A stretch of DNA of 64,000 nucleotides, from positions 1 to 64,000 of the forward strand of contig CAJQUW010008596.1 of NCBI GenBank assembly GCA_907163375.1, given 5' to 3'. A program made the position numbers and the translations under genes. Of the stretch, positions 32,490-44,780 are shown in pieces (positions within the stretch are counted from its first letter, which is position 1; each line of letters starts with the position of its first letter). The notes under the pieces were generated by a model, which was given only the letters and a program-made list of their open reading frames with translations, did no database searches and was not told the origin of the DNA. The stretch is from Prostheceraeus crozeri. Lineage: Eukaryota; Platyhelminthes; Polycladida; Euryleptidae.

Positions 32490-34248
32490 TCATGTTAAAA
32501 TGAGTTTCAATCACATACTGGCCAGCAATGCAGCACCGGAAACTTATCGCAAGAATTGCTTCTCCTCCTACACCACACCAATGAAGCTGCGTTGTCAGCT
32601 ATCTGCCGAATGGGAGGTGGTGGTGACGAGTATATTCTGCCAAAGCTTCATCTATACTTTCACAGCAGACGATTCCACCACCGTGGATGAGTTACAGTCT
32701 CTTCAAAAGTTTGAAAGACCAAATCAAACTTCAACTTTTTCAAATTGAGTTTGAAGCAGATCGTTGATGAAAATGAAGTTAGGGGATGATGTTGACATAT
32801 TTTAACAGAAACTCATGGCCAAAATGAACACTATTATACGGGGATAGCGGTGTTGGAGTTTGTCAATAAGGGGAGACACGCTGGATCAAGCAACGGTTCA
32901 CGGATCAGTGCTTCGTGCTCCTCATAGACAAGCACCATGCAGTCATGCCGAAGCTGAATGATGTGCTCGCCCCGCTGGACAACTATTCCTCCAATGCTCA
33001 ACAGTTTATCATGTCAGCTAAATATTTCGGGGGATCGGTGGGTTGCATCATAGCGGTGCGACTTGGAACGCCTGTGCGCAGCCTAGTGGCAAAACCAACA
33101 AATGCGCTCTACTCACCTCTTGACGAGCTGGTGGCCGCCTTCGAGAAGTTTGTCACGAAAGTGGTGAGAACAGGCCAGACTATAAGCTGGTCAGCAGCAG
33201 CGGTGGCGACAACGAGACAGAGACGAAGCTTACTTTGGAGAGCGGTTCCACTTCCACCAATCCGATATTTCTCTATCTATTCAACAAGCCGGTCAACCAA
33301 GCATCCCAACTACGCCAGAAACGGGTGTTTGCACTCGAGGAGAACCAATTCGGCGGAACATTCAATTCGAAAGGTCTGCTCAAGAACGAATGGACTGTCT
33401 AAGCGCATCTGCTTCATCCACGTGTTGGTGTGGCTGGACTGACACAACGGACAATAAAAGTCACTAATTTGGAGGCGGTGTTTCATAATAGTATAGAAAA
33501 TGCGTGCAAGTATGTGACGAAGACAGTGGACCGACCCACTGCGCTTCACGCCGGCGGATGATGACCGTGTTAGCCTGTCCGTCCTCTCACTCAACGCAAC
33601 AGTCACCTTGAGTGATGAGCTACGTGTTTTCTTGACCTTTGATCAAGCCACTGACAGTGGGAAAGTCACGGTCACATCTTTCGGCGTCGTGTCATAATGG
33701 AACCGGATCAAATTCCTCTATCTCTACACCAACCTTGGTGAGTATGTCCGGATCGGTGATACACGAGCACCTCATCTGGCTGTACTGCTACATAATACAA
33801 AAGTGTGCCCCAATGTGCTTAAACGGTCTTCAAGAATCCCATGTACATCAAGATGAACATCACGAAAGTGCGAAATATTCACATGGAGATCTATGATGGT
33901 GCGGGCAAAATGATCCCATACCACAAGGGCGCAATGACCAAAATGCGGTTGCATTTCCGACGGCGCTATGTAATAGTGGAAATACCCAAATAGTATTGAT
34001 GCTGATGACCGTTTTACCTGACAAGTAATGCTTCAGCGGAGATGTACCCAAGTATCAGTCCTTTGCAGTACACAACTGCGTTTGCTGACCCCATCCAAGT
34101 GAGCGCTGATGGTGTGGAGTCTATCTTCTAGGACAGTGACATTGAAGAGGAGAGAAATAAAATGAGAAAGCAAAATGAAGAGGTGGGCATCACTATTACT
34201 TGGTTTGACAAACAGCAGAAATTGGTCCATGACGTTTACCCTGTGTAG
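32490..34248 (+). pseudogene. Penton-like minor capsid fossil region (Polinton 2)
   Basis: The first part reads MSFNHILASNAAPETY then YTTPMKLRCQLSAEWEV, the opening of Polinton minor capsid (penton) proteins (LPSNAS..T.P.NT...FTT.L...I.L.G.WEV). Near 33,850-33,960 is the matching C-terminal strand pattern MNITKVRNIHMEIYDGAGKM followed by LHFRRR. Near 34,030-34,110 a second opening-like piece reads SNASAEMYPSISPLQYTTAF. The middle (32,760-33,650) is coding-like but not assigned. Two penton-like genes or one plus a duplicate may be present. A hAT-like element interrupts what follows. Confidence 0.5.
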
Positions 34249-35085
34249 CATAGAGTAGGGATATATAGGTAGAGTGTCGACTCAAAAAAGTATCTGTATA
34301 CAGTGAAAATTTCTATATCAAAAAATTGAGTTTTTTGCGGAGATTACGTTCCCGTGGTCCAAAAAGATTATTTGAGCAATTTTTAAAGGTCATAATTTTG
34401 CGAATTATTATACCACCGAGATGTCATCCCTTTGTAAGTAGTATGAAAGAAGTTGGATATCAAAAGGAATGAATATTTGCTAATAAGCATCCTGACTAAG
34501 CGGAAATCAAGCTGATTATTAAGGGAATTTCATGAATTGTATTATAATGAAAGTCTTAATCAAAAAGTCGCAGTATTATTCGTGCCTTCTTGACTGAAAT
34601 TTCAGGTTTTTAATTCAATTATCACCGGCATGATTTTAAGATTCACTAAATTCATGTTTCATTTCTAGAATCTGAATGGTGATGTGGAACCATTTACATC
34701 TTTCAAAGTTAAATGAGATCATTGTCTTTGATTATGTGATTTCGCTCTGTCAGTGACAGGTTGCCTGTGATGATAACGCTTAAGGAAATACTCTTGAGGT
34801 TAATCATGAAAGTAATAGCAACCCATCGAATTGCTAATTTAACAAACATTAAATCTCCAAGGCTGTCATGAGAATCTGTGAAATACCATCATTCCTTCTG
34901 CATTACAATCATGATCACTCAATTCCGTTGTAATTTCTGCAGAACTGCAAACAATTTAAATCTTATATTTGGCGACAATACCACCTGTATCTCCCTTGAG
35001 TTCATTTAATAAAATCGAAAGTGTATTCACATTGGCGATTTAAAAAATCCGGAGTTACCACTCTACCTAATATACCTACTCTATG
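34249..35085. mobile_element. Non-autonomous hAT-like element, copy 1, nested in Polinton 2
   Basis: 837 bp. It starts CATAGAGTAGG and ends CCTACTCTATG, with the inverted similarity extending about 35 bp (GGTAGAGTG / CACTCTACC). It is flanked by CTGTGTAG (34,241-34,248) and CTGTGTTG (35,086-35,093), an 8-bp target duplication with one mismatch. Eight base pairs and short inverted ends fit the hAT superfamily. There is no coding capacity. A sibling lies at 48,328-49,108. Because it sits inside the Polinton, the Polinton is the older insertion. Confidence 0.8.
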
Positions 35086-35985
35086 CTGTGTTGCATAATG
35101 TGTTGAAAGGACAGAAATGGAACTACAGCTGGCAACGGTTCCCCTACATCCCGAAGAAGAATAATTCTGAGGAAATGGAACGCGGTCTAGTCTCCTCCAC
35201 AACTTGGTAATGGAGACAGTATCAGATGGACTGGCATTCCAGTGGAAGGTAACCACGAAATTCAAAGAAGATATTCTGCAATGTACCAACCAGTTGGATT
35301 GCCTGGTCATACACTCTCTGTCAAATTAACAAGATTACTCGGCCACCTGTACCATGTGCGTGTGCTGTAGGAGCGTCTCCCGTGGTTGATGCGGCCGCTG
35401 AAGACGGACGAGAAAATGAGCGCGAATGATTTTGATTGTGTGATTTTTGACCGCAATGTGGTAATGTGTGACAGACGCATCATCTTGAATGAACGTCATG
35501 ATGACCTATTAAGCGTTGAACAAATGATCAAGGTGTGGAATGAGAAGATGCGGTCACATTCACTATTCCTGTCTCCACCACCCTCGTCCTCCTCCATATC
35601 CGGCGCCGACATATAGATCGCAAGGCAAATCTGCAGTTTCTGTTACTTTGAAGTGGCCTACAAACACCAACACCTTTAGTGGCTAGCGGACAGGCAATAC
35701 GTCCACTGTAACTCTGTCACACTGGTTGAAATAACTTACTGCGACTTGATCTTGGGCCTACATTTGACTTTAACCCGGCGTCAGTTTCATGATCAAACAG
35801 TGGCTCTCCACCACTACCAACTGGCCAACTGGGCAAGAAGATGTCACTCTGTGTTGTGTTACTTCGAACGGTTGATGACACCGAGCTGGCAGTGATTGGC
35901 GACTGGCGGCTTTTCTTCCAACTCCAGCTCACGTGTTGGCTCTGTGATAAGAGATCAGTACCCGCCCAAGTGTGCTCATATCTGA
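35086..35985 (+). pseudogene. Unassigned Polinton 2 coding-like region
   Basis: The base composition and several medium frames (for example 35,386-35,616, starting MMRPLKTDEKMSANDFDCVIF) suggest former coding on the plus strand. I could not link it to a known Polinton gene. In particular I see no major capsid signature here. Confidence 0.3.
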
Positions 35986-36580
35986 GGCGGCATCGGTATG
36001 AGCGTGACTGGCAGCTGGATTGTCAATGGCATGTATGAAGTGGATCTCGGCTGCGAATTCAATCTCACCGCCCTTCACCAATATCTCGGCGGGAGTGTGT
36101 CCTACGGGTGGCGACAGATATTCAGTGGCTGTGCTCGTGGGAAGAGGGCCAAAGAAGCGGAATGTATAAGTGCTTCGTTGCGGAAAAGTACAAGCAATGG
36201 TTTCTCCGACGGTTTCTCTTTCTGACGTGCTCTCCATGCTCTCCATGCTACTAGGGCAGCTGAGCATGAAGCACGAACTCTTCAACCCCATCCAGCCTCG
36301 TCAGCCAGTGAAGGTGGTGAGGACGAATGTGGTGATATGCGCCCAACTTTTATCAACTATTCGAATGTCTAACCCTCCCACTCGTCTGGCCAGGTTTTCT
36401 ACGAAAATGAACTCTTCCCGGTCATACAAATACGGAAAAGTTTTACTATTCTGGTGGCCGTTTTTCAAACTGGCAAGTGAATCATCACTAGCCTCAAAAC
36501 CCTGGAGCAGCTGTGGGAAATTTTGGAAACACTATCTCAAACAGAATGATCTGCTAAACCACCCACATGATGGTGTGCAA
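35986..36580 (+). pseudogene. TATA-binding-protein-like gene fossil (Polinton 2)
   Basis: Two consecutive blocks look like the two repeats of a TBP saddle. The first has GMYEVDLGCEFNLTALHQYL then GGSVSY and a following FSG / GK-type segment, like the TBP repeat order (strand, Leu-rich helix, Y-EPE-F-GL, SGK). The second, near 36,395-36,545, shows FYENELFPV, then FQTGK and IITSLKTLEQLWEILETL, which match TBP YEPELFPGL, F.SGK and the last helix. TBP binds the promoter TATA box. It lies inside the terminal repeats, after the capsid genes. Giant viruses encode TBP-like proteins; in a Polinton I know of none. Broken; the family call rests on pattern reading. Confidence 0.45.
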
Positions 36581-36599
36581 TAGTGAAAGCGCGTCATAT

Positions 36600-36660
36600 T
36601 TGATGCATTTGTTCTTTATTCACCGTTCGTTCAACGGGGTAAAATAAAGATGATGCATGC
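36600..36660. terminator. Facing polyadenylation signals, Polinton 2
   Basis: CTTTATT (reverse-strand AATAAAG) near 36,612 and a forward AATAAAG near 36,645 lie in the gap between plus-strand and reverse-strand genes, as expected where two transcription units converge. Confidence 0.45.
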
Positions 36661-36689
36661 GCACCTCATTAAGATAAGCGTTGGTGGTA

Positions 36690-37720
36690 GATAAACTGTT
36701 AGTATAGAAGGAGTAATAAAGAGATGCCATTTGACGGCCATTTCCATGCTAGCGCGATCCATGATACCACGCTGCCGCGAAACAAGCACACGGTCCCAAC
36801 GATGAAATGAATAACCACTGCCTCAGTGCAATACACTTCTGACTCAGCTAGCAAGCCCGGGGCAGGCATAATATTCGCCACACTACTTTGGTTCACACCA
36901 GTGGTCAAGCAATCCTCCGGACCGGCGCACAAAGCCCAGCAGCACCTCTCTCACCCGTTCAGATAGTGGCTTCTCGATCCCCCGGCGTTTCGAGAGCTAG
37001 GTCTTGTACTTACCAGAATCACTTTTCACTGGCGCCGGCGCCTCTTGACACTGCCCGTGCAGCTGAGCAATTACTTCATACACCACTGCAAAATCCATTC
37101 CATCCATGAGGGGCGCCGGATCCTCCATTTCCGCAGCCACAGCAGAAGGACTGGGTGGAAGAAACAAACACACCTCTGTTGTGGGACTTTGTGGCGAGTA
37201 GAGTACTTGCGTGATCGCTACCTGGAGCGAGGCAAACTTGTCTACCTTCTCACCATGCGACCCCATGTACACGCCGTATACATGTATGAGACAAGTGTAA
37301 TAGCTATGCCCAAAGTCGTCCACAGACACCGTCCTTCGGTCAGAGTCGAAAGTGCGTACATCCTCCGACAACTTGACAAATAGCCGGTCGCGGATGTAAT
37401 CGGAGACACGAAATAATCTTAACGATTTCCGTTATTGTCAAGCCAGATCTTCGGCGCGTTGGGGGGGGGTAGCTGAAAAGACTCCTCAGCAAAAGACACC
37501 GCAAAAATATCCTGGAGAGCCGTCTTCGGAAAAAACAGTGAGCGCGAGTGATTAAAGATGGACCGCTTGGGTAGGCCGGTAAGAAATCCGGTGTCTGCAC
37601 AGCAAACTGGCCATATTAATTAGCAATGTATCGATACCAAAGATGCCCGATCTGCTTGACCGGTGAAATGGTCAGATCTTTGAGAGACACCGTCTTCGTC
37701 ACATAATACATGTCGGCAGT
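36690..37720 (-). pseudogene. Reverse-strand Polinton 2 gene fossil, role uncertain
   Basis: Reading from about 37,720 downward, the frame opens MTADMYYVTKTVSLKDL and includes GQFAVQTPDF. Further on are VRTFDSDRRTVSVDDFG and VYGVYMGSHGEKVDKFASLQ. The phrase VQTP followed by a long beta-rich body recalls a protein common to Polintons and algal viruses that has been proposed to bind single-stranded DNA, but the match is faint. It is the only reverse-strand gene in this element and is followed on the left by facing polyadenylation signals. Broken. Confidence 0.35.
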
Positions 37721-38240
37721 CATTCAGTCATTTTGATAAAATCAACAAGCGAATGAGCGAAAACAGGACGAAACGGCGCTCCTCATATATCCTTCAGAGC
37801 GGAAGAAGCGAAAACTGAAATGGTATTATCCGAGACGCATAAGTTCCGAATTGCATCTCGGAACTGGAACCGTTGAATCCTTCTCAGTGAGAGGATTGAG
37901 AATATATATTTGCCCCACTTTCTGCCGGTCCGGACCAGTGTTTGGACTTGCATGTTCAGTACGGGGGGAGTTAGTTGAAAAATTATTCTAATTTTTTCCC
38001 TCCGAAAGGTCGATTTTCCAAAACATTTTTTTTAAAAAAAATTTCAAAAAAAATTTCCAAAAAATTTTCCATGATTTTCGATTTTTCGCTAATTTTTTAA
38101 ATTTTTGGCGAAAAATTCAAATTAAAAAATTCAAATTAAAGTTTAAATTCAAATTTAAAGTTTTCCGTAGATGTTCCGTTCCAAGTCCGTGTCCCATGAG
38201 CATTCCGTAGCTGATCCGTCACGGACCAACACATAAGCTA

Positions 38241-38289
38241 ATTTTCACTGACATCCCCCGTGTCCGCTAAACGGAAATTTTACACTACT
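38241..38289 (-). repeat. Polinton 2 right terminal inverted repeat
   Basis: The inverse complement begins AGTAGTGT and carries the same core CCGTTTAGCGGACACGGGG as the left end, with one extra G after it. The duplication TTTGAT follows at 38,290-38,295. Confidence 0.85.
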
Positions 38290-38295
38290 TTTGAT

Positions 38296-41200
38296 ACACG
38301 TTTCAATAGCAGTATTGAAAACCTCATTCAAATATCGCTGTGCTTTAATGTCTGTTTTTAAAACTGTCATTTGTTCCTTTGACAATGCACGTTTTACATT
38401 GATATAAGAAACCTTATGTTACTTGGCAAAATACTGGCACCACATTAGGTAATTAATTGTGTCTCAATATAAGTTGATGTGCATCAGTTCATGAATATTA
38501 TTGCATGAATATAGTGTCAGTGACTAGCAAAATGCATTTGAACGCCATCAAAGGAACCTTGTGTACATGTACATGTATGTATCTTCAGTTTGCACATCAC
38601 AATAAAGCAAAAAAAAGCAGAGACGATGTAAGAAGACAGTTTTCGATAAGAAGAAAGCGTCTCTTGAATATTCTTTGACCTGTTGTAATAAGGTGACAAT
38701 GGAATAGGGCACTGGCCCCTGTCTTGGTCAGAAAGCTGAAAACAAATCTAGAAATTAGATAACTATGTGATTATTATTTGTCATTATAGCCATACTGCAC
38801 ACACGCAAGATGATGGTGTCATAAAGTATTACACACAGCGAGATATAAGTCTAATTTGGGCTCAACGAAGGAAATTGTTGTAAAGCTTACTGCACGTTGA
38901 TCCCATGAGGTCAATCTGTTATCAATTAGCTGATGAACAAGAGTTCCTCTATTTTTCTTTGTTTCTCATTTCCTTTCATCTATATAGTGCAGATACTTTC
39001 ACTTTGGATTTGCTGCGGTTGTGTTGTATGCAATGAAATGATGCAGCTTAATCTGCTTTTGTTTGCAATATCGCATCGATGCTCATTCCTGCACTCCCTC
39101 TAAGTTCCACCAGATTCAACAGTAAACATGCAAATGAAATTACGGTACATGCACTGTCATCGAAACGAACAAAGTAGACGATGTTTACAAATAGATAGGA
39201 CGATTTAACTCACTTCGTTCTGTCAATTATGAATTTTGATCGGTTTCTCACCCCTCTCCACGGCGATTGTTGTGCATGATATACCTGCACATACGTGTAA
39301 GTAGTACACTAATGAGATAAAACCGAGGAAGTTAGTATCTGACATAAGTCCTTACTGCATTTCTCTAGGCTCAAGAATTTTTCGTACTCTATTAACATTT
39401 ACATTTGTTTTTCAGTTATACAAAATACAAAGTCATTCGCATTGCCAATTACAACTATTGACCCACTTCTTGGGGGCCCATGCCCACCTGAAAACCACTG
39501 ACTTATACCATCCATTTATTATCTTATGGAGCTCGATTTCATGGTAGGGCATAAATAAATAAATAGATCGAGACTAAATAATTATTTCATTTTTTGATTT
39601 TTGCGACGTTTTCATCTTTTAAAAACAAAAATAAATAAATGCTCTGACATATCAGTCAAAACCATGTGTATCAAGTCCATGTGAATTTTTTCTGTACTTT
39701 TATGACTGATGGAAAAGAGCAGTGGACCCTCCTGATCACCGACGCGGGTTTCCATCTTCACTCTAATCTCCAAGTTTGTGATCATTTGTGGAATATTTCA
39801 TGAGATGATAATTTATTAGAATGGCGCTTTTATCTTGACATGATGCTTTTTTGAAAACGAACAAGCAATATCTTAACCTCACACACACTACAAGTAATGA
39901 ATGAAGTTTTACATCTGATGCTTATATCTGACAAGAAAGAGTGGAATTGAATGCGAAAATGTCTTCCCTATCCATGCTCAAACTCTATCCCAATCACTTC
40001 TCTTGAATATAGATGCGTGTTTGCTCAAAAACGACCAAATTTATGGAGATAGCTTGACAGCTTCAAACCATAGTTGTAATAATGACAATACTCGTAAAAA
40101 ATCAATGTAGATGTAATCCATTGGATCTTTGTAGCTCAAAGCCACTAATTTGTTTCAATAGTGAGACAGATCATTTATTTCAATTTTTTGCTTCTCCTTG
40201 ACATAATAATTAACAACTTTCATTTCATACTGGATGGGAACTTTTATAGAAACTTAGGCATTTCAAGCATGCTTCCTTTAGATAGGAACTGTGGCAAATT
40301 GTAACCTGTTTATTATCATGTCTCTAAATTATTGAGTTTGTAAGTATTTTATTTGCGTAGTCATTGGAAATCCAAATGAAGCCATACATTACTCAACAAT
40401 AGCTATTCTTGATTTCGTGATATCTTACGCAAAAAGACATCTTAGACTATTGCACTTTCTCAACAGGACATTTTGAATAATGATATGGGACATTAAATAG
40501 AAATGAGGAAAGCAAAACGTGCACACTAAGACAATCATTTGCATTCTGAACATTCTTTAAAGATGATTGAAGATTGGTTAAAAGATTTACCTCTGAAATT
40601 CGAGCTCATACTTTTATTTAATCATAGCTTTTCAAAAGTAATTAGAATTCAGCTTCTTGTCGAGGGGTCATTCGATTGGCTGCCTTCCAGGATGGAGTGG
40701 GGCTCCGAAGCGTGGCTCAATCATAGAAATCATAGAAATAGATAACAATGAAATCTCTAAAACGGAAATCTAGCTTCATGCGATACACAATAGTGGCACA
40801 TAAACCACACGCATTTTCACTTAGCTACACCTGCCAACGTCTGCATCACTGGGTTAGAATCAGTCTTATGCGCAAATCTAAGCTTTTAATTGGTCATTCA
40901 TGCCTCTACATAGTTCCCCCGGATGTGCCGCGACCTTGAGTCAATTTCTATTCTTGTCAACTTCAGATATAAACAGTCTATTTCTATGGGTTCAATATAC
41001 CTACCCTGAACCGTTTTCAGATAAATGCTGTTTATTCATCAAGATCATAGATAAAATCGTTGCAACTGGTATCGTATTCATTGTTACAGATGTTTAATGC
41101 TCCTTGGACAATAGTGATGTAGTGATTAAAAGTTTTAAAACGCAAATAAATTTACAATTTCTTATTCATATAATCAGACAATTATTTATTGTTGAATAAC

Positions 41201-41733
41201 TGACCAGTTACTCCATGAATCTGTGTATTAACATTTGGATTAGGTGGCGTGCACTACATAATTACATGTATGTGCTTGTTGCTTTTGTATTCTTGCCGTC
41301 TTTTGATTCTTCAGTATGATTATGCATTTAAGTCAGAGAACCTGCTTTTCCGGTTTGAACGCCAGGCAATCTCAAAAATGCATGTGATTTACGATTTACT
41401 TTTATTTCAAAACCACACTTTGCACCTTTTTTAATTAACTACTAGCTCCCTTCTTCCCCTGACATGGCTTGTGTACAGACGAAAATTTGTGAATACATAC
41501 TCACAGACGTAATTAATGAAACAAACTATCATTAGCTTGAATTGAAGTTTGCTTCATTTTTTTCTCAGGTATGATGCAATTCTCGCTTTCTATGTATTAC
41601 CATTCAACACATTAGAGAATGGAGAAAGATCTATGGTGGTCAAATTTCAAATTTTGATATCGATACAACTGTTACAATTGCTTTTACAAATTGAACATAA
41701 ACGTGAACTGAAATCCAGCTTTTGTAAAATAAA
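38296..41733. other. Long stretch without recognisable genes
   Basis: AT-rich sequence with only short frames. I saw no retroelement motif, terminal repeat or tandem array. It could be host intergenic or intronic DNA. Confidence 0.4.
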
Positions 41734-42745
41734 ATGGCACACGATCAGTTTACCAGAGGTATGGCTATTGGAATGATTCGTTGTGGTAGAAGTTGTGCGA
41801 GTGTTGCCGAAGAGCTGCAACTATCGAGAGTCGTTGTTTGGAGGTGGTGGTGTTGATGGAAAGCAGAAGGAGATGTTAAAAAGAAGAAGGGATCTGGTCG
41901 ACCAAGAAAGTCTGCAGGAAGGACATACGCACGTCTAGTTTTAGCTGCAAAGAGGGATAGATTTGTGTCAGTCCCAAAGGTAGTCGTACACTGGAAGAGT
42001 GCCTCAAATATAGACTGTAGCGTTCGAACGGCTTACCGAAGATTGCGAGAAGCTGGAATTCAATCGCGACGACCAGCTGTTCTAATTCCATTGAGTTTTG
42101 AGCACCGCAGAAGACGAGTCGCCTGGTGTGATGCCCATCGCTCATGGGATGACCATCACTGGCAGAAAGTCTTGTGGACCGATGAATCGAGATTCACACT
42201 GGATTTCAATGACGGTCGTGTCAGAGTGCATCGTCTTCCAGGTGAACGCTTTGCCCCATGCTGTATTAAAGAACACGACAGATATGGTGGTGGAAATGTT
42301 ATGCTGTGGGGTGACATTTGGCATGGCGGACGAACGACAGCAGTCATCATCAAAGGCACGTTGACTGGAGAGAGGTATCTCAATGAAATTGTGCTTCCTG
42401 TTGTTGCCCCAGTGGTCAGGGTGGAGGATCTCGTCTTCCAAGACGACAACGCAAGACCACATCGCTCCTCGTCTGTCATTGCCACTGTTAGGAGATTGAA
42501 CATTCAAACCCTTGACTGGCCTGCACGCTCACCTGACTTGTCACCCATTGAACAAGTCTAGGACGAGCTTGGGCGGCGAGTGAGAGACCGCTATTCACTT
42601 CCACCAGTGTCCCTGAAGATTCTCTCTGAATGATTGACAGAGCAGTGGCCTCTCCTTGAAACATCCATCATTCAGAAACTTTGTGAATCCATGCCATCTC
42701 GGATTACTGAATGTATTGGAGCTAGAGGGGGCACACGCGCTATTA
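41734..42745 (+). pseudogene. Tc1-family transposase pseudogene (DD34E)
   Basis: One continuous frame interrupted by three stops (near 41,854, 42,559 and 42,631). The N-terminal helix-turn-helix starts MAHDQFTRGMAIGMIRCGRS and is followed by GSGRPRKSAGR, the usual GRPR-type linker. The second HTH has SVRTAYRRLREAGI. Catalytic residues are present: Asp in LWTDESRF, Asp in FQDDNARPH, and Glu in SPDLSPIEQV, with exactly 34 residues between the last two, the Tc1 signature. The C-terminus ends CESMPSRITECIGARGGTR. The stop after IEQV looks like TGG changed to TAG. I could not find terminal inverted repeats, so the element ends are unset. It would have cut and pasted at TA sites; it is dead now. 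Confidence 0.85.
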
Positions 42746-43749
42746 AAGTTGAATCTGCTACATGCGTTGTTTTTCTGTGCTAGCGACTTGGTGGAGATTG
42801 TGACTAAATTATCAAGGTATCATACATACATGTATATATACCAGTCAAAAATGAAAGAAGTTAAAGAAGTAAATGTTTCAAAAATTTTGTCAATGAGTAT
42901 ATATATATTTAACATCAACAGCCTCGGCTATTTTTAAATTCAACCTGACATCATGCTGTTCAGGAGAAATGATAAACTTTTAACACCTTTTGTTTAGTGC
43001 ATTGGATGGATTTGTGTTTTTAATTGAAAACATTAAATGATGACTCAATACAATCTTGCTGACGACAACATGTGATTACAGTAATGAGTTTGATGAATAA
43101 TCAATGAATATGACATGTCTTCACACGACAGAAAAGTAGCTGAAGCTAATTTAAAAAGCATCTTCTGAAAGAATGAATTAGCGTCTCGTTTCGACATATA
43201 CTTAATGAAAGAAGAGCGTTCAAGGAAGTTAAAGCTAATACACAATTAGAGCAGACATTTATCAATCAAAAAGTCATGTAAAGAAGTAATTTGAAGGATA
43301 ATGTTGCCCTTGAAATTAAATTTACTGTTTTTAATAAATATGAGCTTTCATACTATTCAGTACTACGATTTACTTTTGGTTGTCCTGTACATTTTCAAAG
43401 CCTCAACACTGTAACAATGATGTCCAGATTTTGAAAGCATCATTGAGTCTCAAGGCAGTGGAGGTTGAAGGGATCATTGATGTTTGAAAGGGCTAGGCAT
43501 GTGAAAGTCTTGATACAATAAAATTTCAGACAACATATACATACACATATGTAGTAGTTATTAATTCAGAAGCCGGTAGCAATGACGATTGTAGTGAATG
43601 ATATGCAGAATTTTCTCACAGTAGCGTCCACTCGTTGCACAGTAACGCTGTAAGAAGTCACTGCCCAGCGATTGCTACCAAATGCTAATTCCTTTATATT
43701 TGACCTGCAAAATTATATTTATATTGACATTTTTTATGAATATTGACGA
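42746..43749. other. No recognisable gene
   Basis: AT-rich flank of the Tc1 copy. It includes a (TA)-rich spot near 42,830 and 42,900. No coding or clear repeat. Confidence 0.4.
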
Positions 43750-44350
43750 AATGAGAGCCTTATGAGAGAATTAAAGAACATTTGACGCAAAATCCCTCAT
43801 CAATTTTCAAACATCTCCAAACATGCAACGCAGAACAGCCCTTTAACAGTTTCAATCATCACAACATACAGAGAATATGCAAATTTGAGACTAAAATAGT
43901 CAATGACAATGCAGAAGCGACATCCTACCATCAACTCAAAAGAAGAATCAATCCTTTCTTTTTGTGTGATCAGTTCCCTTTTTTAGACTCATGACGTCTT
44001 TCGGGTGGTTACCATTGTAAGCGGTTCATATAGCTTATTTTTCGCTTATTCTTTATCATTTAAGCTGCTTATGTATCTGTGAATTTTATATCTCTTGAAA
44101 TTTAAGCTATCAAGGTTGCTGTCGGCTGCGGTGTGAGCCGCCTTTGCAATGCCATGATCCTTACATGTATTGCCAAATCTGCCATAGACTTTCTCGAATT
44201 TTTTGAAAATCATCTTTACGAACTAAGATTTTGTACGCCTTGCTCCCCTGAAGCTGGCTGTGACAACCGAAATATTGGGTGAATAAGAAAAAGAATATAA
44301 TAGTTAATAACATGGCTTTGGCTCTCATTTCATCAATAGTTGTAATCAAT
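43750..44350 (+). mobile_element. Penelope-like GIY-YIG tail, remnant 1
   Basis: The frame through 43,755-43,990 reads RIKEHLTQNPSSIFKHLQTC, the middle of a GIY-YIG endonuclease domain as found at the C-terminus of Penelope-like retroelements (R..EHL....SSI..HL..C). It is followed by degraded sequence in the area of the usual YQLKIKEAL block. Around 44,245 is CCCCTGAAGCTGGCTGTGAC then CCGAAATATTGG, a short stem motif common in the 3-prime region of such elements. The GIY-YIG catalytic strand itself is missing. Decayed. Confidence 0.5.
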
Positions 44351-44399
44351 TATGCTGCTAAAACGGAGTTTCATTCTACTTCATACATTTTTTTGCTTC

Positions 44400-44780
44400 T
44401 CCTTATGTTATGCAATTTTTAGATATGATTCCTATGGCTTTGATACTGAAAATCAATGAGGTGATAGGTGAAAATCAAATAGGTGAAAGATCAATATGTT
44501 TCTACGGCATCAATTTCCGGAATAAGGTTCCCATCAACATCGGAGAGTGGAGTGCTCGCTCAAAGAGGGTCATCAACTCTCTGAGAACTTACTCGTACCT
44601 TCAGAAACAAAGTGGCATTACAGTATCGTGTGTGTGATGAATATCAACCCTGACTTTCTTTATTTCTTTTATTTGATGTCTTTCCAATTTATACTTGTAA
44701 TTAATTTTCTGTATTTTGATTTGTCATATGCATACAACATGTAGTGAATACAATAAATTTATTGATTGATTGGTTCTACT
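44400..44780 (+). mobile_element. LINE 3-prime end fragment with ATTG tail
   Basis: Short coding reads GERSICFYGINFRNKVPINI, then RVINSLRTYSYLQ. This is the W/FN.LP...-type C-terminus of CR1/RTE-like LINE ORF2 proteins. It ends in AATAAATTTATTGATTGATTGG, a simple-repeat tail typical of several LINE clades. The fragment is heavily 5-prime truncated. Confidence 0.55.

Larger units (their letters stand above)
30893..38289. mobile_element. Second Polinton fossil, complete boundaries, heavily broken
   Basis: Both ends begin AGTAGTGT and share a terminal inverted repeat of about 49 bp. A 6-bp duplication TTTGAT flanks the element. At 7.4 kb, including an 837-bp insertion, it is much shorter than a full Polinton (15-20 kb), so large parts are gone. 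Plus-strand remains are polymerase B, a dUTPase-like gene, penton-like capsid sequence and a TBP-like gene; a reverse-strand gene lies at the right. I see no integrase, protease, ATPase or major capsid gene. It is clearly more GC-rich than the surroundings and unrelated in sequence to the Polintons at 1-15.8 kb. Tens of breaks and diverged terminal repeats indicate an old insertion. Confidence 0.9.

Noticed and set aside
35086-36000. Major capsid gene in Polinton 2
   Set aside because: I looked for FDLSxQ-type or other double jelly-roll signatures on both strands and saw none.
41500-42950. Tc1 terminal inverted repeats with TA duplication
   Set aside because: Candidate sequences such as TATATATACCAGTCAAA downstream had no inverted match upstream.
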